From M3007 sp041741155 (lineage in GTDB: Bacteria; Bacteroidota; Bacteroidia; Chitinophagales; Saprospiraceae), in contig JBGSKO010000213.1 in NCBI GenBank assembly GCA_041741155.1, forward strand, positions 62,001 to 126,000: a DNA stretch of 64,000 bases. Direction: 5' to 3'. This document shows, in pieces, positions 10,033-19,226 of the stretch (its first letter is position 1; every line of letters starts with the position of its first letter). Below the pieces are notes generated by a model. It did not search any database, was not told the DNA's origin, and saw nothing but the letters and a program-made list of their open reading frames with translations. A program made the position numbers and the translations under genes.

Positions 10033-10057
10033 AGTGATGAGTGATGAGTGATGAGTG
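10033..10057. repeat. Heptanucleotide tandem repeat (AGTGATG, ~3.6 copies)
   Basis: Three full AGTGATG units and a partial fourth lie in the 56-base gap between the first and second genes of the large minus-strand operon, ending 6 bases before the GTG start of the second. On the coding strand it reads as CATCACT repeats. Such short tandem repeats can change copy number by slippage and so alter spacing or translation. Whether this one varies cannot be seen here. Confidence 0.85.
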
Positions 10058-10082
10058 GTTGGGGCCGTCTTTGATGTTCAAA

Positions 10083-13000
10083 TCATCCTATTTTCTTCAA
10101 TTTCAACCAACCCTCCCGTATCCACACCTGCTCGGCAAAAAACTGGCCCGGTTCTGCTGCTGCACGAAAACCGAGGTAGGCCGTGTTCAGTATTGCGTCC
10201 ACCCGGGACTCAAAACCGGCAAACTCCGGGTTGGTCGGCACTTGTTCGAAATCAGATCCCTTGCGCTGTTCTTTGGGCACAATTCGATACACTTTTTCCG
10301 GGCCTTCCGTAGGTGCGGGTTCCAGCCAGCGTACGGCGTTGTGCAGCAGCACATTTTCCAACAAAACCCGGCTGACGGGATAAAAATCGGCAACACGAAG
10401 CGCCGACGCTATGCCGCTTCCGATCGCTTCGTCGGTCGGCATTTGGCTGTTGAGCAAGGGGTTTAATCGGGCAAATTGCGGGGCTAGCGGCGGGCGTTTG
10501 TCCGAAGGCAATGCCTTTTTATCGCCGTCGAGCCAGTGCGTTTGTTGCAACTGGTCGAACAGCATTCCAGAAAAAACAGTCATGAATTGAGACTCCGGCA
10601 TGGTGGGATAACTGCGAATTTCTATCCATGAACCTTTGTCCGTAGCTGCGGATTTCACGGCAGTCTGCTCCATCCATTGCCATTCGAATCCATCCTCAAG
10701 CGGATGCGGTACAGAAATACGCTCGGCAGGGGTAAGCACTGGCGTGGTCAGGAAGGTGATGTCTATGGACTGAAGTGCATCCAGGTATTGCTCTGCAGGA
10801 ATGTCGAGCACTTTGGTCGGCAATATGCCCGAAAAAGCATGTACACTGGCCCGAGGATCGAGGAGCATACACACCGTTTGGTCGGGTTCGTCGGGCGCCA
10901 GGGACTGGCTGATGGGCGTGTTACGTTCGTCAAGATAATTGATCGCCGGGTCAGCATTGGCGGTTGCGGCATGGTTCAAGTAAAAATTTCCGGCAAGTTC
11001 GGCATCCTGATTTTCAAGCCAGTAGCCTACGAGGCCATCATTGAGTTGGTCTACCGCGCCGATGCGGATGGGAAAACGCACGTCCATGTAGCCGTCGGTT
11101 TCCCGCTCGGGTGTACCGTCTTTTCGGTCACGGTAAAAAGCATTCCAGCCGTGGTGTACGGCGGCGATGCCCTTGAGTTCGAGGTCAATATTGGCGCGAA
11201 CGACCGCCATCGGGCGGCCCATAAGCAAGGCGAGCGCCTGTTGTTGTTCGAAAGTTTCGGGCTCCACGGTGCGCAACACGTCGTTGGTACCGTCCATGAA
11301 TTTCTCCATAAACGAGCCGGATTGCTGTAGCAGGTACGCCACCACCTTGCGCAGGTGCGGGTTTTCAATATCGGCCGGGTTAGCCAGCGACTCCCAGCCG
11401 GGCGCCGGGCGCCAACGCACACGATCGCCGTCGGCATCCACGGCTCCGAGCGACAAACCGCGGGCATCGAATACGACCATGCTGCGGTCAAGTTGATTGG
11501 CCATGAGCCAGCCACAAACAGGTGTGGCAGACGGCGCATTCACGCTTTCGGGGATCAGGTTGCCCGGCAATTCGGGGACAGATGCTGCACTTAGCCAGCG
11601 AAAATGAAGGCGGGCGGGCTGCGCCAAACGGGGTGGCACGTCTATTTGCACGTACGGGTTTCCGTTGTCTGTTGCCTCGCCGTCGGCGACTGCTCCGAGC
11701 GAAGAGCCGAGGACGTGCCCGGTGTCCATCGGCAGGTCGGCGACGCGGCCGAAAGTATCCACCAGACGCAGCTTATTGATCAGCAATTTGCCGGTGCGGA
11801 TGGGGGAAAAATCGGTCAGCGGGTTTGGCGCGCGCAAGGTGCAGTTTCCGATAAGCCGGGACACTTCGGTGGTAAATTTTTGGTAGTCGCCAAAACCGAT
11901 GGGATCGTCCACCGGTAACTGGAAATTTTCCTGCAACATCAGCATGGCGGCGTTGAAACCGCTCAGCGACTGCGCCAGAATTTTTCCTCTCAATTCCTGC
12001 AAATGGGCATCCGCTTTTTCGGCAGCTGCGACCGGATCATCCAGGGTGTCCGCTTTTTTAGTGTTTTCGGCCAAATACGGTTTCAATTTATCCTCCATGC
12101 TGCGGAACGCCTGTGCCGTGAGAAAACTTCTGCCGAGGTAAATGTTAGGATTTCGGCCTCGAATCGTGCGGCCGCTTCCTTTTTCCTGCAAATCCACGGC
12201 GTTCACGGGCAGTTCGTAATGGTGCAACACATAGTCGGGTTGGTACTCGCCGTCGCGGGCGTTGCTGTGCTCCTGTAGTGGGCAAAGTTCGACCGACCAT
12301 TCAAGCAGGAAAGGATTCCAGGGAGCGCCGCCGGAAAAACAGTAGCCGCGCTCGGTACCGCTGGTGGCGGGTTTGTTGGCTTCAATGTGGGCCAGGATTT
12401 CAGGTAGCCCGCCGCCGGGTATTTCGGCCACTTGCCAGGGTTTTATTTCCAAAGCTGTTGTATCATCCGTGTCGAAACGTTTGCCTCCTCGGGCTATATC
12501 GCCGGCAATGAGTACCGTGGGTTCTTTGGGTTGCCAAAAGCGAGGGCCGGAAGTCAATTTTAGCGCAAAGCGAGGCGCCGACCGCAGAGCGGTGGGCAGT
12601 GCCTCTGCCAATTTTTTTCGATTTTTCTCAGCGTTTGCCCCGCTACCCACGACGGCCCGGAGCGCTTCCAGCATTGTTTCTGTGTTGCTTTCGCCGGGTT
12701 CCAGCGCGGTGCTGTGCGCCGATGGGCCTTGAAAATACGCTGCAAGGTTTGCGTCAAAATTCGGGTTGCCGGTATCGTTCTTCAGGGCATCGGCATGCGC
12801 CTGTACGGTAGAGGTGTTGCGTTGGTGCAACAGGGCCAGCAGACCGTTCCAGTTGTGGATATGATCATGCCCAATGTGCGCGTCGTCGGGTGCTTCCGGG
12901 GTGGCGCCAAATCTGCCGAGAAAAAACAGGACGTGGGGTTTGCGGCTCGGCCACCCGGCGTTCAGGGCTGTCAGTGCGTCGCGTTTCAGCTGTTGGAAAT

Positions 13001-15635
13001 GCAAAATGGCCTTTCCCATTGTTGAACCGAGCAGCTCGCCAAACAAGGGCTGGAGCGCATCGGGCAGCATTGGCTGGCTCAAGAGGTGTATGATCCTGGC
13101 CCAGTCGGTGAGGTCGGTGCGCTGAATATCGGCAGCAAGTATCCGGTTTTGACGCTGGAGCGCGGAATCGCTGGATTCAGTATCAGTTTGCAGTGCCTGA
13201 AAAGCCTGCATGAGGTTTTGATGGTAATTGGGCAATTCGCCGGGGTTTGGATGCGCGGGGAATTGCCCGGTCTGGAACATCAGATCGCGCAGGGGTTGCA
13301 TATCGTATTGCTCGATGAAATACAGCACCTCGTCCATGTCGGGATAATCCACGATGGAATCTTGTGGCGGGTAAGCACAGAGCATGTATTTGTACCAGTC
13401 CACAAACAGTTGCTCGCGCAGGGCATCGCGGCGGAAGCAGGCCTGGTCGAACGCCTGCATCCGGCTATTCAATTCTTGCAGCAGGGCTGCTATTTCCGCG
13501 GGCAGCTTGGGGGCTGCAGGCAGACCACTGTCGGCATTGCCGGCGATCTCGACATTTTCCAGTTTGATCTCGTACAGGCGTTCGCCCGGTTCAGCATTGA
13601 ATCCCTGGGCGTGTCGTGCTTCACGGAACCGCGGGCCGATATCGAGTTGCTGTTGGTCGAGGTCGTCCATAAAAAAGATGGACTCCAGCTGGTCCTCCAG
13701 TTTGGCGATGCGAGCAGCTCGTTCGGCAGCGGGTACCTCCGCGGCTACCTGGTGGGCCAGCAAGGCGGCGAGGGCCTCGCGCCCGGTATTGGCCAGCGTT
13801 ACGGTGGCTTGCGGGGCAAGTGTCTCAGGTTGAGTGTTCGACGAGGTGCCAAGTGCGCCGTGTTCCAGTCGGGCAAAAAGGGCAATCTGGGTATCTGCGT
13901 GTACTTCGTCAGCACCTTCGGGTAATTGCCAGTTGACTTTTTCCGCCAAGATTTTGGCGAGCGGCATCTCCGGCTCAGAATGTTGCCAGTATGCCAAAAA
14001 CGCATCCTCCTGTCGGTCGTGCCAGCCAACGATGTCGTAGGTGGGTTGGCCGCCGGGCTGGATTTCGGTGTCCTGAAATCCAAATACGCTGTGGCAATTG
14101 GGGTAAAACGCCGAAAAAGACGGTTCTCCATAGCCCACGGCAGTCAGTTTAGCCAGATACTCGAAGGTGCTGGTGTCTTCGCGGTAAGGATTTCCGCTAC
14201 GCGGCACCGTGCGGCCAAGATGTCGGAAGGGCTGTTGTACCCGCGGGGCAAGCGTTTTCGTCGCGTTTGATTTCAGAATATTCAGCAGGGTGTCGGCAAC
14301 GACGGCAATATCGGCAGACTGGATATTAGTTTTGGCATTAAGGGTATCGTGCAAGTCCGTAAACGATTTGAAAACAGAGACTTGCAGTGTTTCTGCAGGT
14401 TGGGTTGCGGCTTTTTTGATGAACAAAATAGTGGGCCAAGGTTGAAGCCCGCTGCGTTGTGATTCGGAAAGTTCGCGCAGATTCTCTTTTGTAAAGCGAT
14501 GAAATCGCGGATAAGAAACACTCTTGATTCTGTGATCAAGGCTGTCCTCATATTTCAACGCAATGGGTACGGCCAGTATCCGGTTCTCAAAATCGGCGAG
14601 TGCTGTGGGTGTACTGTGGGGTTCGCGGGCTTTGTCCAAAAATTTCCATTTCGTGGAGTCGGACGAATCCGGTTCGTGCAACCAACGGAGAAGCTCGTTT
14701 TTCAGGTTGGGAACAAGCTCGTTTTTCAGATCTTCCAGATCGGTGGTGCGGTTGTCCGACCCGGAAGTCCAGGCTTCCCAAAGGGACAAAAACTGGTTTG
14801 CGGTGCGCAGCGCATGGGTAATCAGCGGTTTGATCTCTGTCAGGGCCGGATCAATGTCCCTGGGCGCACGAACGGCGCCAGGCGTCATCGGAAACGCAAT
14901 ACTGTCTTTTCTGCGGTTAAAAAAATCGTGGAGCAAATGTGCCAGATCGGACTTCAGGTTGACCAGGTCCGGAGCGACTTTTCCGGCTTCGAAGTGGTTC
15001 TCGGCAGTTTGCAGGCGGTAAATCCAGGCGCGAACCTGAACGAGCAACGCCTCAAAAAAGGCATATTCGGGCTGAACGAGATAGTTTTCCAACTGGCCGG
15101 CGCACGTTTGCAGCGCCTGCAGTACCTCGCGCATTCGGGAAATTTGCACGGCGTTTTTTTTGCTGTCCGGCAACGCCTCGAATGCACGCACCAAACGCAC
15201 GGCTTTTTTCAGAGCCTCATTAGCCTCGGTCAAGTCGGCGTAGATATTTTCATCCGGCCAGAGGAAATTGCTTTCGACGAGCCAGGAAGATTTTTTTCCG
15301 TCCAATTCACGGTGTATAAACCAGCGGTCGGGCACCGCCGGGTATTGAAAATCGTCCTGTGTTGCGGCATTTGCGCCTTCGGTATGAATGCCCTGCGCAT
15401 ACGCCCCCGGCAGCGCCCAGTGCAGGTGCAGCCCCTTTCGGAAACGCAGGTTCTGGTTTTGCAGTGGCGGTGATACGAAGTTTTCGCTGACGTAAGCGAC
15501 ATCCGGGTTTACGTCGCGTTTTCCGTTAAAAAATGGTAGCCGGGAAAAATCGGCTAATGGTTCGGACAGGAGGGTATCCTCTTTCAAAAAAAGGGAGTCT
15601 GCCTGAATAGGTACAAGTAGAATATTGTTCGCCAT
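10083..15635 (-). CDS. Giant 1850-aa protein of unknown function (first gene of the large operon)
   Basis: No enzyme family is recognised and no signal peptide is present. Visible landmarks: a LHLHWALPGAYAQG motif with a following FQYPAVPDRWFIHREL (about residues 67-120); a helical, partly coiled-coil-like middle (about 130-300 and 700-1000); FWQPKEPTVLIAGDIARGG (about 1033); WNPFLLEWSVE (about 1108); GRSFLTAQAF (about 1168); LSGFNAAMLMLQ (about 1223); LRLVDTFGRVADLP (about 1290); and MGRPMAVVRANIDLELKG (about 1472). I recall similar wording in large hypothetical proteins of other bacterial phyla, so it is probably a conserved family, but no function is known to me. It leads the operon: a TACCTTTG box lies 61 bases upstream, and the fibre-like and DUF6603 genes follow. 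The antisense strand is open over long stretches, a by-product of its base composition. Confidence 0.8.
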   Translation of the reverse strand: MANNILLVPIQADSLFLKEDTLLSEPLADFSRLPFFNGKRDVNPDVAYVSENFVSPPLQNQNLRFRKGLHLHWALPGAYAQGIHTEGANAATQDDFQYPAVPDRWFIHRELDGKKSSWLVESNFLWPDENIYADLTEANEALKKAVRLVRAFEALPDSKKNAVQISRMREVLQALQTCAGQLENYLVQPEYAFFEALLVQVRAWIYRLQTAENHFEAGKVAPDLVNLKSDLAHLLHDFFNRRKDSIAFPMTPGAVRAPRDIDPALTEIKPLITHALRTANQFLSLWEAWTSGSDNRTTDLEDLKNELVPNLKNELLRWLHEPDSSDSTKWKFLDKAREPHSTPTALADFENRILAVPIALKYEDSLDHRIKSVSYPRFHRFTKENLRELSESQRSGLQPWPTILFIKKAATQPAETLQVSVFKSFTDLHDTLNAKTNIQSADIAVVADTLLNILKSNATKTLAPRVQQPFRHLGRTVPRSGNPYREDTSTFEYLAKLTAVGYGEPSFSAFYPNCHSVFGFQDTEIQPGGQPTYDIVGWHDRQEDAFLAYWQHSEPEMPLAKILAEKVNWQLPEGADEVHADTQIALFARLEHGALGTSSNTQPETLAPQATVTLANTGREALAALLAHQVAAEVPAAERAARIAKLEDQLESIFFMDDLDQQQLDIGPRFREARHAQGFNAEPGERLYEIKLENVEIAGNADSGLPAAPKLPAEIAALLQELNSRMQAFDQACFRRDALREQLFVDWYKYMLCAYPPQDSIVDYPDMDEVLYFIEQYDMQPLRDLMFQTGQFPAHPNPGELPNYHQNLMQAFQALQTDTESSDSALQRQNRILAADIQRTDLTDWARIIHLLSQPMLPDALQPLFGELLGSTMGKAILHFQQLKRDALTALNAGWPSRKPHVLFFLGRFGATPEAPDDAHIGHDHIHNWNGLLALLHQRNTSTVQAHADALKNDTGNPNFDANLAAYFQGPSAHSTALEPGESNTETMLEALRAVVGSGANAEKNRKKLAEALPTALRSAPRFALKLTSGPRFWQPKEPTVLIAGDIARGGKRFDTDDTTALEIKPWQVAEIPGGGLPEILAHIEANKPATSGTERGYCFSGGAPWNPFLLEWSVELCPLQEHSNARDGEYQPDYVLHHYELPVNAVDLQEKGSGRTIRGRNPNIYLGRSFLTAQAFRSMEDKLKPYLAENTKKADTLDDPVAAAEKADAHLQELRGKILAQSLSGFNAAMLMLQENFQLPVDDPIGFGDYQKFTTEVSRLIGNCTLRAPNPLTDFSPIRTGKLLINKLRLVDTFGRVADLPMDTGHVLGSSLGAVADGEATDNGNPYVQIDVPPRLAQPARLHFRWLSAASVPELPGNLIPESVNAPSATPVCGWLMANQLDRSMVVFDARGLSLGAVDADGDRVRWRPAPGWESLANPADIENPHLRKVVAYLLQQSGSFMEKFMDGTNDVLRTVEPETFEQQQALALLMGRPMAVVRANIDLELKGIAAVHHGWNAFYRDRKDGTPERETDGYMDVRFPIRIGAVDQLNDGLVGYWLENQDAELAGNFYLNHAATANADPAINYLDERNTPISQSLAPDEPDQTVCMLLDPRASVHAFSGILPTKVLDIPAEQYLDALQSIDITFLTTPVLTPAERISVPHPLEDGFEWQWMEQTAVKSAATDKGSWIEIRSYPTMPESQFMTVFSGMLFDQLQQTHWLDGDKKALPSDKRPPLAPQFARLNPLLNSQMPTDEAIGSGIASALRVADFYPVSRVLLENVLLHNAVRWLEPAPTEGPEKVYRIVPKEQRKGSDFEQVPTNPEFAGFESRVDAILNTAYLGFRAAAEPGQFFAEQVWIREGWLKLKKIG

Positions 15636-15696
15636 TAGGTTGGATTATTGATGGTTTTACCGGATTTATATCGGCAAAGTGTACTATTACTTTCGC

Positions 15697-15704
15697 CAAA
15701 GGTA
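15697..15704 (-). promoter_or_regulatory. -7 box (TACCTTTG) of the three-giant-gene operon
   Basis: Exact match to the Bacteroidota -7 consensus TAnnTTTG on the minus strand. It leaves a leader of about 55 nucleotides before the ATG at 15635. A TTTG lies 15 bases upstream (15720-15723), which is closer than the usual -33 spacing. Confidence 0.7.
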
Positions 15705-15747
15705 TTAAAATACGGAAAACAAAGAAATGCATTGGACATTAACTTAT

Positions 15748-15772
15748 CCGGGAGGAGAAAAACTTCCTCCGG
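15748..15772. promoter_or_regulatory. Inverted repeat between divergent promoters (possible operator)
   Basis: CCGG-GAGGA pairs with TCCTC-CGG across a short A-rich loop, with one bulged G. It lies between the minus-strand box at 15697-15704 and the plus-strand box at 15791-15798, covering the position where the plus-strand -33 element would be. A regulator site is an inference; no regulator gene is adjacent. Confidence 0.4.
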
Positions 15773-15790
15773 TTGAATTGCAAAAGCGGA

Positions 15791-15798
15791 TACCTTTG
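15791..15798 (+). promoter_or_regulatory. -7 box (TACCTTTG) of the arginine decarboxylase gene
   Basis: Exact TAnnTTTG match, 58 bases before the ATG at 15857. It lies downstream of the longer-frame ATG at 15773, so a transcript from this box cannot include that ATG. This supports the start at 15857. Confidence 0.75.
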
Positions 15799-15856
15799 CG
15801 AGAACAGTAAAATACGCTATTCAACCACTCAACAACCCACTCTCCTCAGTTTTTTA

Positions 15857-17275
15857 ATGAAAAACACGTACTACGATTTAGTCGCACAGACTTTCGATTT
15901 TCCTCAAGATGGCTTTCGTCTTCAAGACAACCGGTTGCTTTTCAACGAGATTGACATCCACGAACTGGTTCAGAAATACGGTTCTCCGCTAAAGTTGACG
16001 TTTCTTCCGAAGATCGGCGAGAAAATCCAGACTGCCCGGAAGTTGTTTCGGGATGCTATTCAGCGGTACAATTATAATGGTAAATACGTCTATTGCTACT
16101 GCACTAAAAGCTCGCACTTTGCTTTTGTCCTGAACGAGGTATTGGAAAATGGAACGCAACTGGAGACCTCTTCGGCGTTCGATATTGATCTGGTTTGGAG
16201 ACTCTATCGGCTCGGAAAGATCAACAAGAGTACCACGATTGTCAATAATGGCTACAAACCGTTGGCCTACGCGGAAAAAATCGCCCGTTTGATTGACGAG
16301 GGCTTTCAGAACGTTATTCCTGTTTGCGACAATGCCGATGAGTTTGAAATGTACAACGCACTGGTCAAAAAGGAAACGTGTAACATCGGCATCCGTATGG
16401 CCACCGAGGAAGAGCCGAACTTCGAGTTTTATACTTCTCGCCTTGGTATTCGCCAAAGCGAGATCATGAATTTTTACAAACAGAATATTGAGAATAACCC
16501 CAAGTTCAACCTCAAGATGCTGCACTTTTTTGTTGATATCGGCATCAAAGACACCATTTACTATTGGAGCGAACTAAAAAAAGGGATTAAGACGTACTGT
16601 GAATTGCGCAAGGTCTGCCCTACCCTGTCGAGTTTGAACATCGGTGGTGGAATGCCTATCCGGAACTCGCTCGGCTTCGAATACGACTACCCATACATGG
16701 TGAACGAGATAGTGCGCCTCATCAAGGAGCATTGTGATGACGAGGGGGTGCCGGAGCCGGATATTTACACCGAGTTTGGCAAATACACGGTAGGCGAGAG
16801 CGGCGCGACCATTTTTTCCGTTATCGGGAAAAAACAACAAAATGATGCCGAGCAGTGGTACATGCTCGACAACTCGTTAATCAACACGCTGCCAGATAGT
16901 TGGGGGATAAAAGAGCGCTTTATTTTGCTTCCGATCAACCACTGGGATAAGGAGCACCAAAAGGTAAATATCGGCGGTATCAGTTGTGATAACGCAGACT
17001 ATTACAACTCCGAGGCGCATATCAACCAGGTTTATCTCCCGGTGTACGACGAAGAAAAAGATGAACCGCTGTTCATTGGATTTTTCCACACCGGCGCCTA
17101 TCAAGAGGCCCTCAGCGGCTACGGTGGTCTGAAGCACTGCCTTATCCCGTCGCCCAAGCATATCCTGATTGACAAGAACTATTACGGAGAACTGACCGAC
17201 TGGGAGGTTTTCCCGGAACAGGATGCGGATTCCATGCTGAGTATCCTGGGGTATGATTCGCCCTATGCGTCTTAG
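15857..17275 (+). CDS. speA: Biosynthetic arginine decarboxylase (PLP, alanine-racemase fold)
   Basis: 472 residues from the ATG at 15857. The protein matches the Bacteroidota arginine decarboxylase type in the Orn/DAP/Arg decarboxylase group. The PLP lysine is expected in CTKSSHF (K84). A glycine-rich phosphate site SLNIGGGMP lies near residue 260, and a YTEFGKYTVGES segment is in the second domain. The reaction is L-arginine to agmatine plus CO2, the entry to polyamine synthesis. A 28-residue N-terminal extension from 15773 is rejected because the promoter box lies inside it. The leader before the ATG is strikingly rich in A and C (TCAACCACTCAACAACCCAC). The gene stands alone, divergent from the large operon. 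Substrate choice among arginine, ornithine or a carboxy-polyamine is by family resemblance only. Confidence 0.85.
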   Translation: MKNTYYDLVAQTFDFPQDGFRLQDNRLLFNEIDIHELVQKYGSPLKLTFLPKIGEKIQTARKLFRDAIQRYNYNGKYVYCYCTKSSHFAFVLNEVLENGTQLETSSAFDIDLVWRLYRLGKINKSTTIVNNGYKPLAYAEKIARLIDEGFQNVIPVCDNADEFEMYNALVKKETCNIGIRMATEEEPNFEFYTSRLGIRQSEIMNFYKQNIENNPKFNLKMLHFFVDIGIKDTIYYWSELKKGIKTYCELRKVCPTLSSLNIGGGMPIRNSLGFEYDYPYMVNEIVRLIKEHCDDEGVPEPDIYTEFGKYTVGESGATIFSVIGKKQQNDAEQWYMLDNSLINTLPDSWGIKERFILLPINHWDKEHQKVNIGGISCDNADYYNSEAHINQVYLPVYDEEKDEPLFIGFFHTGAYQEALSGYGGLKHCLIPSPKHILIDKNYYGELTDWEVFPEQDADSMLSILGYDSPYAS

Positions 17276-17310
17276 CGTTTCGTTAGCGGCAAGAAAAAAG
17301 CGGGAATGCA

Positions 17311-17856
17311 TCAAACCGTCCAGTATCCCAGGTATTTTAAAAAAAGTTTTGTCAGGTTTTCTGCATCGGAAATGCCGCGGTGGTGTGCGCCGGTAAACAG
17401 GATATCTTCACGCTCCACAGCTTTTCGCAAGCCAATGGATCGACGCAACTGCTTCATACTCATGTATTGGTCTTTGAGGTTGGCATGTAGTTCGGCCCAC
17501 TCGCTGTCCAGCCGGTGCAGGCGGCAGTCGCTGATAAACATTTTTTTATCAAAGGAACCCCAGGAGCACAAGGTGTAATCCTCTTCCTCAATACGGGCCC
17601 ATTCCAGAAATTCTTCGATTACAACCGGGAAAGTATCCGCCCGGTTGACATCAAGCTGGGTAATGCTGGTCAGGTCGCGGCAAAAAGGAGATAGGTTAGG
17701 GTGCACGACGGGCTTGACAAACCGGTTGAACTTGCCGCGAATCTCTCCATAGTGATTGACACGGAAAGCACCGATCTCGATGGTTTCCTGCACATAACCC
17801 GGAGGTATATTTTCCCAGCAGGTGGCTTCCAGGTCGTAAATGATGTAATTTTTCAT
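17311..17856 (-). CDS. DEDDh 3'-5' exonuclease (ERI1/KapD-like)
   Basis: 181 residues, a complete small RNase-T-type exonuclease. All five DEDDh residues can be placed: D8 and E10 in IIYDLEATCW (Exo I), D103 in SWGSFDKK (Exo II), and H159 with D164 in HHRGISDAENL (Exo III). The DLEATCW opening is typical of the ERI1/KapD branch, which trims RNA or DNA 3' ends. It is cytoplasmic with no extra domain. It converges with the arginine decarboxylase gene with 35 bases between stops. The physiological substrate cannot be told from sequence. Confidence 0.9.
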   Translation of the reverse strand: MKNYIIYDLEATCWENIPPGYVQETIEIGAFRVNHYGEIRGKFNRFVKPVVHPNLSPFCRDLTSITQLDVNRADTFPVVIEEFLEWARIEEEDYTLCSWGSFDKKMFISDCRLHRLDSEWAELHANLKDQYMSMKQLRRSIGLRKAVEREDILFTGAHHRGISDAENLTKLFLKYLGYWTV

Positions 17857-18013
17857 CGTTGTTTGTGATTCGAAACGCCGTTCCGGGGTTCAATTTAATA
17901 CGCTAAAAAAGCCCGAATAGTTGCAGGTGGGGAAACATGTTCATAACCCAGGCAACAACGGACACAAAGTTTGGACAAAAGTTTAGAGTTTTGAGCGAAA
18001 TATCCTTGATACC

Positions 18014-19219
18014 ATGAACATAGCACTGCTGACAACCTATCCGTACGGAGGCGCAGGCATCGCTTGCCGGCGGCTGCAACATGCACTGAACGCTTCCGGG
18101 GTTCGGGCAGACTTGCTGACGCGGGAGGATACCCCCTCTCGATGGCCTTTTTTCGCGGAGCGTCTGGCTTTTTTGCCGCATGAACGCGACCAATCGGTGC
18201 GCTTTTCATTTTCATTGGCAAATTTTGGCGCCGACTTGTCCAAACATCCCGTTGTGCAACAAGCGGATGTGCTGCATTTGCACTGGATCAATCAGGGTTT
18301 TTTGTCGCTGCGCAACATCCAACAACTGGCAGACCTCGGCAAACCAATCGTGTGGACGCTGCACGACATGTGGGCTTTTACGGGCGGTTGCCACTACAGT
18401 GGCGCATGTGAACGCTACAAACAGTCGTGCGGGAATTGTCTGTTTTTACGCCGGCCGGGCACGGCAGACTTATCGCACCGGGTCTGGTTGCGAAAGAAAA
18501 TGAAATATCCACCGAACGTACATTTCGTGACCTGCAGCGAATGGCTTGCCGAACGTGCCCGTGAAAGCGGGTTGCTGCGTCAATTTCCTGTGCAGGCCAT
18601 CCCAAACCCGATTGACACTACAATTTTTACTCCTGTTCCGGCGGAAACCCGTTTGGCGTTCAGGCGCCGGCTTGGGATAAACGATGCAGCGCTCATTGTG
18701 CTGTTTGTTGCCGTAAAAGTGCAGGACGAGCGCAAGGGTTTCCGCTATCTCCAACTTGCATTGGCAGAATTAAAAACACAACACCCTGATTTACAAATAG
18801 AACTTTTGGTGCTGGGGCATTCCAGGCCGGAGGATTTAGCTACGCTCCCCTACCCTGCCCATCCGCTGGGCATGGTACAGGACTCTGCGCAGTTGTCCAA
18901 AATTTACGGGTCGTCGGATGTTTTCACCATTCCTTCGACAGAGGATAATCTGCCCAATACGGTGATGGAATCGCTTGCTTGTGGCACGCCGGTGGCTGGT
19001 TTTCAAACCGGCGGTATTCCCGAAATGGTAGATCATCGGCAAAACGGGTACATCGTACCGCAGCGCGACAGCAAAGGACTAGCCGAAGGAATCGCCTGGA
19101 TTGGAAACAACCTCAACCACACACGGTCGGCTGCCCGAGCAAAAGCTGAACAGGCTTATGCCAATACAGTTGTTGCACAACGGCATATAGCTTTGTATAA
19201 AAAGCTACTCGGAGCGTAG
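18014..19219 (+). CDS. GT4-family glycosyltransferase
   Basis: 401 residues with the two-Rossmann GT-B layout. The N-terminus MNIALLTTYPYGGAGIACRR is the usual acceptor-side start. The nucleotide-sugar side contains VFTIPSTEDNLPNTVMESLA and CGTPVAGFQTGGIPE (about residues 305-340), the EDNLPNTVMEAL signature of one GT4 subgroup. It probably adds a sugar to a surface glycan at the cytoplasmic face, using a nucleotide sugar. A TATCCTTG element (18001-18008, one mismatch to TAnnTTTG) ends 5 bases before the ATG, so the mRNA may be nearly leaderless. It converges with a YfhO-type gene, also implicated in glycosylation, with 7 bases between stops. Confidence 0.9.
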   Translation: MNIALLTTYPYGGAGIACRRLQHALNASGVRADLLTREDTPSRWPFFAERLAFLPHERDQSVRFSFSLANFGADLSKHPVVQQADVLHLHWINQGFLSLRNIQQLADLGKPIVWTLHDMWAFTGGCHYSGACERYKQSCGNCLFLRRPGTADLSHRVWLRKKMKYPPNVHFVTCSEWLAERARESGLLRQFPVQAIPNPIDTTIFTPVPAETRLAFRRRLGINDAALIVLFVAVKVQDERKGFRYLQLALAELKTQHPDLQIELLVLGHSRPEDLATLPYPAHPLGMVQDSAQLSKIYGSSDVFTIPSTEDNLPNTVMESLACGTPVAGFQTGGIPEMVDHRQNGYIVPQRDSKGLAEGIAWIGNNLNHTRSAARAKAEQAYANTVVAQRHIALYKKLLGA

Positions 19220-19226
19220 GAAGCGT

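Noticed and set aside
10033..10057. CRISPR array from the AGTGATG repeats
   Set aside because: Seven-base tandem units without spacers are a simple repeat, not a CRISPR.
13086..13925. 279-codon plus-strand frame antisense to the 1850-aa gene
   Set aside because: Same reason: an antisense shadow with no recognisable protein character.
14499..15473. Long plus-strand open frame of 324 codons antisense to the 1850-aa gene
   Set aside because: No family motif, signal or promoter; the minus-strand frame is far longer and patterned. Antisense openness follows from the codon usage of the real gene.
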